Positions 1 to 5,090 of a stretch of DNA of 5,090 nucleotides are shown one piece after another. The notes beneath the pieces are model-generated. The model was given only the letters and a program-made list of their open reading frames with translations, was not told the DNA's origin and made no database searches. Source of the DNA: Rickettsiales bacterium (GTDB lineage: Bacteria; Pseudomonadota; Alphaproteobacteria; Rickettsiales; UBA8987). The position numbers and the translations under genes are program-made. The DNA lies in the NCBI GenBank assembly GCA_028282625.1, contig JANQHP010000174.1, forward strand, positions 1-5,090, given 5' to 3'. Position 1 is the stretch's first letter. Each line of letters starts with the position of its first letter.

Positions 1-462
1 GTCACCGAGTGGGGCATGAGCGATGAAATCGGCCCGATCCGGCATGATAACCGCGACGATTATTCCGAGGAAGCCTCAAATATGATCGCCAAGGAGGTCC
101 GCAAACTGGTGCAAGAAGGCCATGAACGCGCCGAACATTTGCTGAAAAAACATGAGGATGAACTCCATCTGCTCGCCAAAGCGCTGCTGGAGCACGAAAC
201 GCTGACCGGCGATGAAGTGCATCAGGTGCTCAAAGGCGAAAAACTCGTCAAAGAAGCCAAGACGTCCGAAAAAGCCACCCAGCCATTGTCACCCATTCCA
301 AGCTTAGGCGCCCATACGCCGCCCAAAAAGTTGCGCAAAAAATCCGCCCCTGGCACCAAGGCCTCTACCAAAAAAGCGGCAGATGCACCCAAGAAACCTT
401 CGGAAAACGCGTCGGAAAACGCGTCGGAAAACCCTCAAGATCCCCCTGATACAAAAGGGTAG
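1..462 (+). CDS. ftsH: ATP-dependent zinc metalloprotease FtsH, C-terminal part (5' end outside the window)
   Basis: FtsH is a membrane-anchored hexameric AAA+ protease that unfolds and degrades membrane and regulatory proteins. Only the last 153 residues are here; the frame is open from base 1, so the ATG at 16 is an internal methionine. The fragment opens with VTEWGMSDEIGP, matching the conserved [M]VTEWGMSDKLGP segment of the peptidase domain. DYSEEASNMIAKEVRKLV and the helix ending in LLEHETLTGDEV (to about residue 75) match the helical C-terminal part of the domain. The AAA module and HEXXH site lie upstream. About 13 residues usual between GP and DYSEE (the EVFLGR region) are absent. 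From about residue 80 a Lys/Pro/Ala-rich, probably disordered tail follows, with a SENA repeat (residues 134-144). glmM starts 3 bases after the stop. Identification is firm; tail function is unknown. Confidence 0.93.
   Translation, partial: VTEWGMSDEIGPIRHDNRDDYSEEASNMIAKEVRKLVQEGHERAEHLLKKHEDELHLLAKALLEHETLTGDEVHQVLKGEKLVKEAKTSEKATQPLSPIPSLGAHTPPKKLRKKSAPGTKASTKKAADAPKKPSENASENASENPQDPPDTKG
400..434 (+). repeat. 12-bp tandem repeat inside the 3' end of ftsH (about 2.9 copies)
   Basis: The unit TCGGAAAACGCG occurs at 400-411 and 412-423, followed by an 11-base partial copy TCGGAAAACCC at 424-434. The unit is a multiple of three, so it adds the tetrapeptide S-E-N-A in frame, giving SENASENASENP near the FtsH C-terminus. 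Copy number changes by slippage would keep the reading frame. Confidence 0.9.
455..459 (+). promoter_or_regulatory. Ribosome binding site of glmM, inside the ftsH 3' end
   Basis: AAGGG lies 6 bases upstream of the GTG at 466 and directly precedes or overlaps the ftsH TAG stop (460-462). It supports GTG 466 as the glmM start and suggests translational coupling to ftsH. Confidence 0.6.
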
Positions 463-465
463 CCC

Positions 466-1860
466 GTGGTAGCGCAAGCCAAAGAGCCTGCCCGACTGTT
501 CGGTACCGATGGCATCCGTGGGCGGAGCAATCAACCGCCGATGGATGCGATGACGCTACTCAAGCTTGGCATGGCCGCCGGTCACCATTTCACCCAGCAA
601 AAAGAGCGCGACCACAGCCGCCGTCCGCGCGTGGTTATCGGTAAAGATACCCGCCTTTCGGGCTACATGGTGGAACCCGCACTCACCAGCGGTTTTATCG
701 CCGTTGGCGTGGATGTCATGCTGGTGGGCCCGGTCCCCACGCCCGCCCTTTCCATGCTGACCCGCAGCCTGCGCGCGGATGTCGGCGTCATGATTTCTGC
801 CTCCCACAACCTCTATGCCGATAACGGGGTCAAACTCTTTTGCCCTAATGGCCTAAAGCTAGATGATGCCACTGAGCGCGCCATTGAAACCCTGATGGCA
901 CAAGGCGTGGAATATCTGGCGGTTGATGCACCCGATATGGGACGCGCCAAGCGGCTGGAAGATGCACGCGGGCGCTACATGGAATATGTCAAAATGTCCT
1001 TCCCCAAGCGCACACGGCTCGATGGCTTGCGCATCGTGATCGATTGCGCGCATGGCGCAGCCTACGACATCGCCCCCACCATTTTATGGGAACTCGGCGC
1101 AGACGTGATCCCGGTTGGGGTCTCGCCCAATGGCCTGAACATCAATGAAGGTTGCGGCTCCACCGACCTCCACACACTATGCCAGCGCGTGAAAGAATAT
1201 CAGGCCGATATCGGCATTGCGCTTGATGGCGACGCCGACCGCGTGATCATCTGCGACGAACAAGGCGCCATCGCCGATGGGGATCAATTAATGGCCGCCA
1301 TTGCCACCTATTGGCACCAGCAAGGCCGCTTAAAAGGCGGCGGCATCGTCGGTACCGTCATGACCAATCAGGGGCTGGAAACCTATCTGAGGGAACACAG
1401 CCTGCACCTCACCCGCACGCCTGTGGGCGATAGGCACGTGGCCAAGGCCATGCGCGAGGAGGGCTACAATCTGGGCGGCGAGCCTTCGGGGCACGTCATC
1501 TTCAACGACTACACCACCACCGGCGATGGGCTGCTTGCCGCGCTGCAAATCCTCGCCCTGCTGGTGGAACACAACCAATCGGCCAGCACACTGCTGCGTG
1601 TCTTTACCCCCTGGCCACAGCGGATGGAAAATCTGCCACTTCGCACGCGCGACCCTTCCATCATCGACCACCCGGAAGTGCGTGCGGCCACCCAAAAAGC
1701 CCAGGAAACCCTCGGCGACCAAGGGCGCGTCCTGGTCCGTCCTTCGGGCACCGAACCCTTGCTTCGCCTGATGGTCGAAGCCAAAGAGGAGGCACTGGCA
1801 GCACGCGTCATGGCGGAGCTAAAAGCCAGCCTGCAAAGCCTTGGCACCACTACGTCCTAG
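466..1860 (+). CDS. glmM: Phosphoglucosamine mutase
   Basis: GlmM converts glucosamine-6-phosphate to glucosamine-1-phosphate in the cytoplasm, the step before GlmU in UDP-GlcNAc synthesis for peptidoglycan and lipid A. The 464-residue protein is slightly longer than the usual 445-455. All signature sites of the alpha-D-phosphohexomutase family are visible: LFGTDGIRG (residues 11-19), the phosphoserine loop SASHN with the catalytic Ser at 113, the Mg-binding DGDADR (254-259), the sugar-binding GGEPSGH (337-343), and the phosphate-binding RPSGTEP (425-431). The residue after SASHN is Leu116 where Pro is common. The start is GTG, supported by AAGGG six bases upstream and by the short run before LFGTDGIRG. 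It sits 3 bases after ftsH and 5 bases before thiD, so it is probably cotranscribed with both; ftsH-glmM is a familiar neighbourhood. Identification is secure. Confidence 0.97.
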   Translation: MVAQAKEPARLFGTDGIRGRSNQPPMDAMTLLKLGMAAGHHFTQQKERDHSRRPRVVIGKDTRLSGYMVEPALTSGFIAVGVDVMLVGPVPTPALSMLTRSLRADVGVMISASHNLYADNGVKLFCPNGLKLDDATERAIETLMAQGVEYLAVDAPDMGRAKRLEDARGRYMEYVKMSFPKRTRLDGLRIVIDCAHGAAYDIAPTILWELGADVIPVGVSPNGLNINEGCGSTDLHTLCQRVKEYQADIGIALDGDADRVIICDEQGAIADGDQLMAAIATYWHQQGRLKGGGIVGTVMTNQGLETYLREHSLHLTRTPVGDRHVAKAMREEGYNLGGEPSGHVIFNDYTTTGDGLLAALQILALLVEHNQSASTLLRVFTPWPQRMENLPLRTRDPSIIDHPEVRAATQKAQETLGDQGRVLVRPSGTEPLLRLMVEAKEEALAARVMAELKASLQSLGTTTS

Positions 1861-1865
1861 ACACA

Positions 1866-2636
1866 ATGTCTAAGCGTTTTCCTTCTCCTGCCCTATTGCT
1901 TGTTGGAGGCACCGATAGCAGCGGCGGCGCGGGCATCACACGTGATACGCAAGCGGCCACCGCACTTGGCACCACCGCGCGCCCTGTTGTCACCGCCATC
2001 ACCGCGCAAGCAAAAGGCACGCCCATCCGTGTATTCCCCTTAAGCAAAGAAGCCCTCCTTGCAGGCTTGCACGCCGCGTTGCAACCCTTTCCTCCTGCAG
2101 CCGTTAAAACCGGCATGCTGTGGAACGCGGAGACCGTCCGTACGCTTGCGTCCTTCCTTCAGGCACATCTGCCTAACACCCCGCTCATCGTCGACCCGGT
2201 GCAAAAAAGCAGCAACGGGGATACCCTACTCAATCACGAAGGGCATCAGGCCTTGATCGATATGGTCGCCACGCATCCAGGCCCTACCACCGTCATGCCT
2301 AACCTGCCTGAAGCCGCTTCCGCCACAGGGCTTGCGCCGGAGACGCCACCTGAAACACTGGCACAAGCCGCAAGAAACACCTACCGCGCAAACCTGCTAT
2401 GGCTGACCGGCGGGCATGGTGAAGCAGACATCCTCACCGACCTGCTCTGCGCAGAAGAGGGCACCACCCACATATTCCAAGCCACCCGGCAGCACCCCAC
2501 ACGCCCGCTCGCCTTAAGGGGTACGGGATGCCGCCTGGCCAGTGCCTTTGCCGCCTGCATCGCGCGCGGCATGGCACCAGAAGAAGCCGCGCAAACCGCC
2601 CATAGCTGGCTGCAGCGTGACATTGCATCTAATTGA
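1866..2636 (+). CDS. thiD: Hydroxymethylpyrimidine / phosphomethylpyrimidine kinase (ThiD-like)
   Basis: ThiD phosphorylates HMP and then HMP-P to give HMP-PP, the pyrimidine half of thiamine. It is a ribokinase-fold enzyme; here 256 residues against 266 in E. coli. Visible motifs are GGTDSSGGAGI (14-24), TAITAQ with Gln48 at the position of the HMP-binding Gln44 of the enteric enzyme, VKTGML (80-85), DPVQKSSNGD (110-119), MPNLPEA (144-150), TGGHGEAD (181-188) and GTGCRLASA (219-227), whose Cys222 matches the active-site Cys213. Departures from consensus include GIQADLKT read as GITRDTQA, AQNT as AQAK and DPVM as DPVQ, and the usual C-terminal GHGxGPVHH-like tail is missing. ATG 1866 is 5 bases after glmM without a clear Shine-Dalgarno, suggesting coupled translation. 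The 3' end overlaps the convergent pilin gene by 8 bases. A related kinase specificity cannot be excluded. Confidence 0.88.
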   Translation: MSKRFPSPALLLVGGTDSSGGAGITRDTQAATALGTTARPVVTAITAQAKGTPIRVFPLSKEALLAGLHAALQPFPPAAVKTGMLWNAETVRTLASFLQAHLPNTPLIVDPVQKSSNGDTLLNHEGHQALIDMVATHPGPTTVMPNLPEAASATGLAPETPPETLAQAARNTYRANLLWLTGGHGEADILTDLLCAEEGTTHIFQATRQHPTRPLALRGTGCRLASAFAACIARGMAPEEAAQTAHSWLQRDIASN

Positions 2637-3360
2637 AGCGATTAAGGTCCCCCAACCAATAGATCATGCGACAAACCGAATCGGTTTTGCTCACATCATA
2701 ATCCAGAGTCACGGTATCCACACAATCTTCTAGGCCGGATGGGAAAAAAGGCGACCTACCGTCATGCGCCACCATGTTCCCCTGACTCGCCACGCCATCG
2801 TCTATTTTGATATCCAGTGTGCGCGCTTCTTCGGGTGTGAGTGACCCGGCACTTAACCTATCTGTGCCACCCGAAAAAGTCACTTCATAAAGATGCAGGG
2901 CATTTTCCACCCGGTTATGGACGGCGTGCCATTCAAACACATACACATTCGTATCCAGCGCAGAGGCGGGCACATGCGTCCCCGGCGTATAGGCATCTGC
3001 TACCAACGGAGGCGTCACACCAATATAGCTGGCCGAAACCAGGCCCGATAACGAAAGATGGTGCCACGCTTCCACCTCCTCTTGGTAGCCACCCACCCGG
3101 CCATCACCATCTCCACTTGTTGCCGCAGTCCAAAAGCTTCCTGCACGCGTAAAATCACCCGGCAGCTCCCTGTATTTATCCTGAAAGCGGATAATCCGGC
3201 CCTCATAATCCTGAAATTCCGACGCCACCTTCTGAAGCTCCGCCGACCGGATCAAGGCCCTGCCGCCCATTACCGCACCCACAATAAAACCCACCACCAC
3301 CACCACCACAATCATCTCCACCAGCGTAAAGCCGGCCATATGCCTCGTGCGCTGCGCCAT
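2629..3360 (-). CDS. Prepilin-like protein 2 (type IV pilin / type II pseudopilin family)
   Basis: A 243-residue protein with a type III prepilin signal: a short basic leader (1-10), G10|FTLVE with Glu at mature position 5, then a Val-rich hydrophobic helix to about residue 30. Such proteins are cleaved and N-methylated by a PilD-type peptidase and assemble into pili or secretion pseudopili. The soluble part has ELPGDFTRA (65-73), a Gly/Asp loop GDGDGRVGG (83-91), EAWHHLSLSG (97-106), DIKIDDG (183-189) and a Cys213/Cys230 pair with 16 residues between. ATG 3360 is chosen over upstream in-frame starts (to 3396) because AAGGAGGT precedes it at ideal spacing. It lies 13 bases after its paralogue. 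Whether it is a major pilin, minor pilin or pseudopilin cannot be told; no other pilus gene is in the window. Confidence 0.85.
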   Translation of the reverse strand: MAQRTRHMAGFTLVEMIVVVVVVGFIVGAVMGGRALIRSAELQKVASEFQDYEGRIIRFQDKYRELPGDFTRAGSFWTAATSGDGDGRVGGYQEEVEAWHHLSLSGLVSASYIGVTPPLVADAYTPGTHVPASALDTNVYVFEWHAVHNRVENALHLYEVTFSGGTDRLSAGSLTPEEARTLDIKIDDGVASQGNMVAHDGRSPFFPSGLEDCVDTVTLDYDVSKTDSVCRMIYWLGDLNRFN

Positions 3361-3365
3361 TTCAG

Positions 3366-3373
3366 ACCTCCTT
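3366..3373 (-). promoter_or_regulatory. Strong ribosome binding site of prepilin gene 2
   Basis: On the minus strand AAGGAGGT stands five bases before ATG 3360 and immediately after the TAA stop of the first prepilin gene (3374-3376). It fixes the start of prepilin 2 and shows that gene has its own efficient initiation site within a two-gene operon. Confidence 0.85.
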
Positions 3374-4081
3374 TTAGAACTCATCCAACCCCTCAAACCG
3401 ATAATGGATCAAACAAAACCGCTCCTCTGCCTCCACATTATAAAGCTGCGTCACACCATCGGTGCAGTCATCCGCACCCGCGACCGTGCCCTGTTCAAAG
3501 CTTCGCACCACGCCTTCATTGGAAATGCCATCATCCATCCGTGTATCAATCAGCAAGGCCTGGTTTGGCGTCAAAGCCGCATATGCCGGCGCGGCGGCCC
3601 CTTCTTCTGCCGTTAACCACAGCCCTTCCATACCTCCATCCAACGGATTGGAAAGCCGCCACGCTCCAGGATCAATCGCAGCATCTGGAATATTGGTCCC
3701 CACCAGCCAGCCATTGGCATCAAACACGCCGCTATAGGTCCCCGGGATAATCCCCGCCAGCGCCATATGTTCCCACGCACCCACCTCTTCGGCGCCATCG
3801 CCAATCTCTCCATTGCCGCCACCAGAAGAAGCCGCTGCCCACAGATCCGCCGCGCGCGAAAAATCGCCTGGCAGTTCGCCATAATGGTCCCTAAAGCTCT
3901 TGACCGCTATTTCGTATTTCTCCATTTCACTGATCACCCGCTGCAACTCGGCCGATTGCAGCAACTCCCTGCCACCAAGCACCGCGGCCGCCAAAAAACC
4001 GACAATCACCAGCACGACCACAATCTCCACCAAGGTGAAGGCAGCCTGCTGCTTCAAAAAACCAGGAGTCACACGACGCAT
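3374..4081 (-). CDS. Prepilin-like protein 1 (type IV pilin / type II pseudopilin family)
   Basis: A 235-residue protein (from ATG 4081) with a 14-residue leader, the processing motif QQAA|FTLVEIVVVLVIVGF, and a hydrophobic helix to about residue 35, as in substrates of prepilin peptidase. The residue before the cut is Ala14, not the usual Gly. Positions 15-119 align without gaps to residues 11-115 of the downstream gene, with 57 of 105 identical by eye, including GGRxLxxSAELQ, ELPGDF and the Gly-rich loop SGGGNGEIGDG (86-96). The C-terminal part shares DTRMDDG (179-185) and Cys206/Cys223. The middle (about 120-170) is unrelated. First gene of the pair, behind a candidate sigma70 promoter. 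The start is uncertain: TTG 4087 is also possible and neither has an ideal ribosome binding site. The family is clear; the machine it serves is unknown. Confidence 0.83.
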   Translation of the reverse strand: MRRVTPGFLKQQAAFTLVEIVVVLVIVGFLAAAVLGGRELLQSAELQRVISEMEKYEIAVKSFRDHYGELPGDFSRAADLWAAASSGGGNGEIGDGAEEVGAWEHMALAGIIPGTYSGVFDANGWLVGTNIPDAAIDPGAWRLSNPLDGGMEGLWLTAEEGAAAPAYAALTPNQALLIDTRMDDGISNEGVVRSFEQGTVAGADDCTDGVTQLYNVEAEERFCLIHYRFEGLDEF

Positions 4082-4114
4082 ACGCAAACAACCATTTTTC
4101 TCTTTACCTTTCTT

Positions 4115-4143
4115 ATTTTATCTCATTTTCCCCACCCACGCAA
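4115..4143 (-). promoter_or_regulatory. Candidate sigma70 promoter of the prepilin pair
   Basis: On the minus strand TTGCGT (4143-4138) and TAAAAT (4120-4115) are separated by exactly 17 bases. The -10 box matches consensus at 5 of 6 positions, the -35 only at its TTG. It lies in an AT-rich stretch unlike the flanks and would give a leader of roughly 25-35 bases before the first prepilin gene. Inferred from sequence only. Confidence 0.45.
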
Positions 4144-4192
4144 CGGCAGCAAATCGCATGCCTTAAAAAGCAGAAGGGAGTGTTCCTAAGCT

Positions 4193-4224
4193 CCGTCATC
4201 CCGCGGCCTCGACCGCGGGATCCA
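4193..4224. repeat. Palindromic intergenic repeat (CCGCGG core)
   Basis: The perfect 9-bp inverted repeat ATCCCGCGG (4198-4206) and CCGCGGGAT (4213-4221) flanks the 6-base loop CCTCGA, within the wider context CGTCAT...CCAG. From memory, very similar elements (GTCATCCCGCGG ... CCGCGGGATCCAG) recur between genes of many alphaproteobacteria. The family assignment is recollection, whereas the palindrome itself is directly visible. Confidence 0.75.
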
Positions 4225-4311
4225 GCGCTCTTTATTCAAGCAGAGGCCTTAACCCCCTTGTGATCCCCCGCCGGCGCTTAGGAAGCGGCGTCGCTTCGCT
4301 CTTCTTTCATT

Positions 4312-4403
4312 TCGCTCAAGCGCCACTAAGGCTTACGCTCCCACTTGGTCGCTACTCGCGGGCTTAAGAAGCCCGCTCCGGGGAGGTACCCACGCACCTC
4401 CCC
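4312..4403. repeat. Direct repeat unit, copy 1
   Basis: The first 54 bases (4312-4365) are identical to 4461-4514. Beyond that, the copy carries two hairpins: GCGGGCTT/AAGCCCGC (4358-4365 and 4369-4376, 3-base loop) and GGGGAGGT/ACCTCCCC (4380-4387 and 4396-4403). The second copy keeps both hairpin positions with changed sequence, so the unit is about 90 bases rather than 54. Confidence 0.85.
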
Positions 4404-4409
4404 TAAATC

Positions 4410-4433
4410 CCCTCTCCCCTCCGGGGGAGAGGG
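4410..4433. repeat. C/G-rich hairpin element (REP-like)
   Basis: CCCTCTCCCC (4410-4419) and GGGGAGAGGG (4424-4433) form a perfect 10-bp stem closed by a TCCG loop, followed by TTAGGGAGAGGGGG, which partly extends the inverted symmetry. This is the style of widespread proteobacterial intergenic repeats built on CCCTCTCCC/GGGAGAGGG. With no T-run on either side it is not a typical intrinsic terminator. Confidence 0.7.
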
Positions 4434-4460
4434 TTAGGGAGAGGGGGTGCACTATAAATA

Positions 4461-4552
4461 TCGCTCAAGCGCCACTAAGGCTTACGCTCCCACTTGGTCG
4501 CTACTCGCGGGCTTGGATAAGCCCACTCCGAAAAGAGGTACCCATGCCTCCG
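4461..4552. repeat. Direct repeat unit, copy 2
   Basis: Bases 4461-4514 are identical to copy 1 at an offset of 149. The remainder is diverged but still folds: GGGCTT/AAGCCC (4509-4514 and 4519-4524, loop GGAT) and GAGG/CCTC (4535-4538 and 4547-4550). Retained pairing despite substitutions suggests the hairpins belong to the element. Confidence 0.85.
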
Positions 4553-4601
4553 CCTCACCCCGTCATCACGGAACCCTGAATACCGAACACGGACCACCCC
4601 C

Positions 4602-5090
4602 TTAAAACAGACGCACCGTCACCGGCGTATGGTCCGAAGGTTTCTCCCAGCCGCGCGGCGTATCGTCGATGTCAGCCTCCTCCAGTACATCTGCGGCTTG
4701 CGGTGAAAGCAGCAGATGGTCGATCCGCATGCCCTTATTCTGTTGCCACCCGCCGCCACGGTAATCCCACCAGCTAAAATGCTGCGTCTGCGGCTGGTGC
4801 AGGCGAAACGCATCCTGCATCCCAAGATGTAGCAAGCGCTGAAATTGCGCTTGCTCTTTGGGGTGAAAGCAAAGCGTATCACGAAGCGACACCGGGTCAT
4901 AGACATCGATATCCGCCGGTGCCACATTATAATCCCCGCCGGCAACAAAGCACTCTTCATAGTCCAGAAGGCTAGTAAAATGGCGCTGAAGCCGCTCAAA
5001 AAAGCGCAATTTATACGCAAAGCGCGGGCTATCCACCTCCGTGCCATTGGGCACATAAATGCTGGCCACCCGCACCGCGCCACCGGGAAT
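4602..5090 (-). CDS. xthA: Exodeoxyribonuclease III, C-terminal part (5' end outside the window)
   Basis: Exonuclease III is the main AP endonuclease and 3'-5' exonuclease of base excision repair, acting on DNA in the cytoplasm. The last 162 residues are present and the frame stays open to the right edge (first residues IPGGAVRVASIYVPNG), so the GTG at 5075 is probably internal. About 100 N-terminal residues are missing relative to the 268-residue E. coli enzyme. Catalytic landmarks of the endonuclease/exonuclease/phosphatase fold are visible: Tyr12 in IYVPNG (like Tyr109), GGDYNVAP with Asp53 and Asn55 (like Asp151/Asn153), WWDYRGGGWQQNKGMRIDHLL with Asp124 (like Asp229), and KPSDHTPV with His154 (like His259). 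It points toward the prepilin genes but is separated from them by the repeat region. Identification as XthA rather than another family member rests on these motifs and is strong. Confidence 0.93.
   Translation of the reverse strand: MPGGAVRVASIYVPNGTEVDSPRFAYKLRFFERLQRHFTSLLDYEECFVAGGDYNVAPADIDVYDPVSLRDTLCFHPKEQAQFQRLLHLGMQDAFRLHQPQTQHFSWWDYRGGGWQQNKGMRIDHLLLSPQAADVLEEADIDDTPRGWEKPSDHTPVTVRLF

Larger units (their letters stand above)
4144..4601. other. Non-coding, repeat-rich intergenic region
   Basis: This stretch of about 460 bases between the 3' end of xthA and the prepilin promoter has no credible coding sequence on either strand. From about 4193 to 4552 it is mostly inverted and direct repeats, listed separately. 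Smaller hairpins also occur, such as GAAGCG/CGCTTC (4282-4297) and CCGT/ACGG (4560-4571). There is no T-tract after any hairpin in the xthA direction, so no intrinsic terminator is evident. It looks like an accumulation site for dispersed intergenic elements. Confidence 0.75.

Noticed and set aside
1330..1850. Minus-strand open frames inside glmM
   Set aside because: They overlap the fully supported glmM, have no motifs and no ribosome binding sites, and arise from the GC-rich codon use of glmM.
2637..2660. Continuation of thiD by stop read-through or frameshift to recover its C-terminal tail
   Set aside because: After the TGA the same frame meets a TAA within three codons, and no GHGxGP-like sequence is visible.
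3361..3396. Upstream starts for prepilin 2 that would lengthen the leader and overlap prepilin 1
   Set aside because: The AAGGAGGT at 3366-3373 is ideally placed for ATG 3360, and the resulting 10-residue leader is normal for prepilins.
3058..3750. Long plus-strand open frame (about 230 codons) opposite the prepilin genes
   Set aside because: Its translation is rich in His, Pro and Arg with no recognisable domain. It is the antisense shadow of two well-supported prepilin genes.
4410..4433. Intrinsic terminator for xthA
   Set aside because: The stem is strong, but no T-run follows on the minus strand, it lies about 170 bases beyond the stop, and the sequence matches a dispersed repeat style.
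4312..4552. CRISPR array
   Set aside because: There are only two repeat copies, of 54 or more bases, with a single spacer-like gap that itself contains a hairpin. There are no cas genes.
4619..5083. Second long minus-strand frame over xthA
   Set aside because: The other frame encodes all the exonuclease III catalytic motifs. This one has Cys/Arg/Met-rich composition typical of a shifted frame.

Overview
The window is about 5.1 kb of moderately GC-rich bacterial DNA, most likely from an alphaproteobacterium. The evidence is the run ftsH - glmM - thiD, the style of the proteins, and a palindromic intergenic repeat (GTCATCCCGCGG...CCGCGGGATCCAG) of a kind I associate with alphaproteobacterial genomes. 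The genus cannot be fixed from this sequence. Five protein genes are clear by family, two of them cut by the window edges, and a pair of prepilin-like genes is recognisable by domain only.

Left half, plus strand (1-2636): the 3' end of ftsH (membrane AAA+ zinc protease), glmM (phosphoglucosamine mutase) and thiD (HMP/HMP-P kinase) follow each other with gaps of 3 and 5 bases, so they very probably share a transcript. FtsH does membrane quality control, GlmM feeds UDP-GlcNAc synthesis for peptidoglycan and LPS, and ThiD serves thiamine synthesis. The FtsH tail carries a small in-frame tandem repeat, and ThiD is a divergent, slightly short member of its family.

Middle, minus strand (2629-4143): two tandem paralogous genes encode proteins with a type IV pilin / type II pseudopilin N-terminus. 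They have a plausible promoter upstream and a strong ribosome binding site between them. Their first 105 mature residues align without gaps at about 54% identity, the middles differ completely, and a C-terminal DDG segment and a Cys-X16-Cys pair are shared. The second gene converges on thiD with an 8-base tail-to-tail overlap. No secretion ATPase, platform protein or prepilin peptidase gene lies in the window.

Right part (4144-4601) is non-coding and dense in repeats: a 9-bp-stem palindrome, two direct copies of a roughly 90-base unit (54 bases identical) with conserved hairpins, and a C/G-rich 10-bp hairpin between them. It separates the pilin promoter from the 3' end of xthA (exonuclease III), a minus-strand gene that runs off the right edge.

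The most interesting content is the orphan pilin pair and the composite repeat region upstream of it. The rest is ordinary housekeeping.
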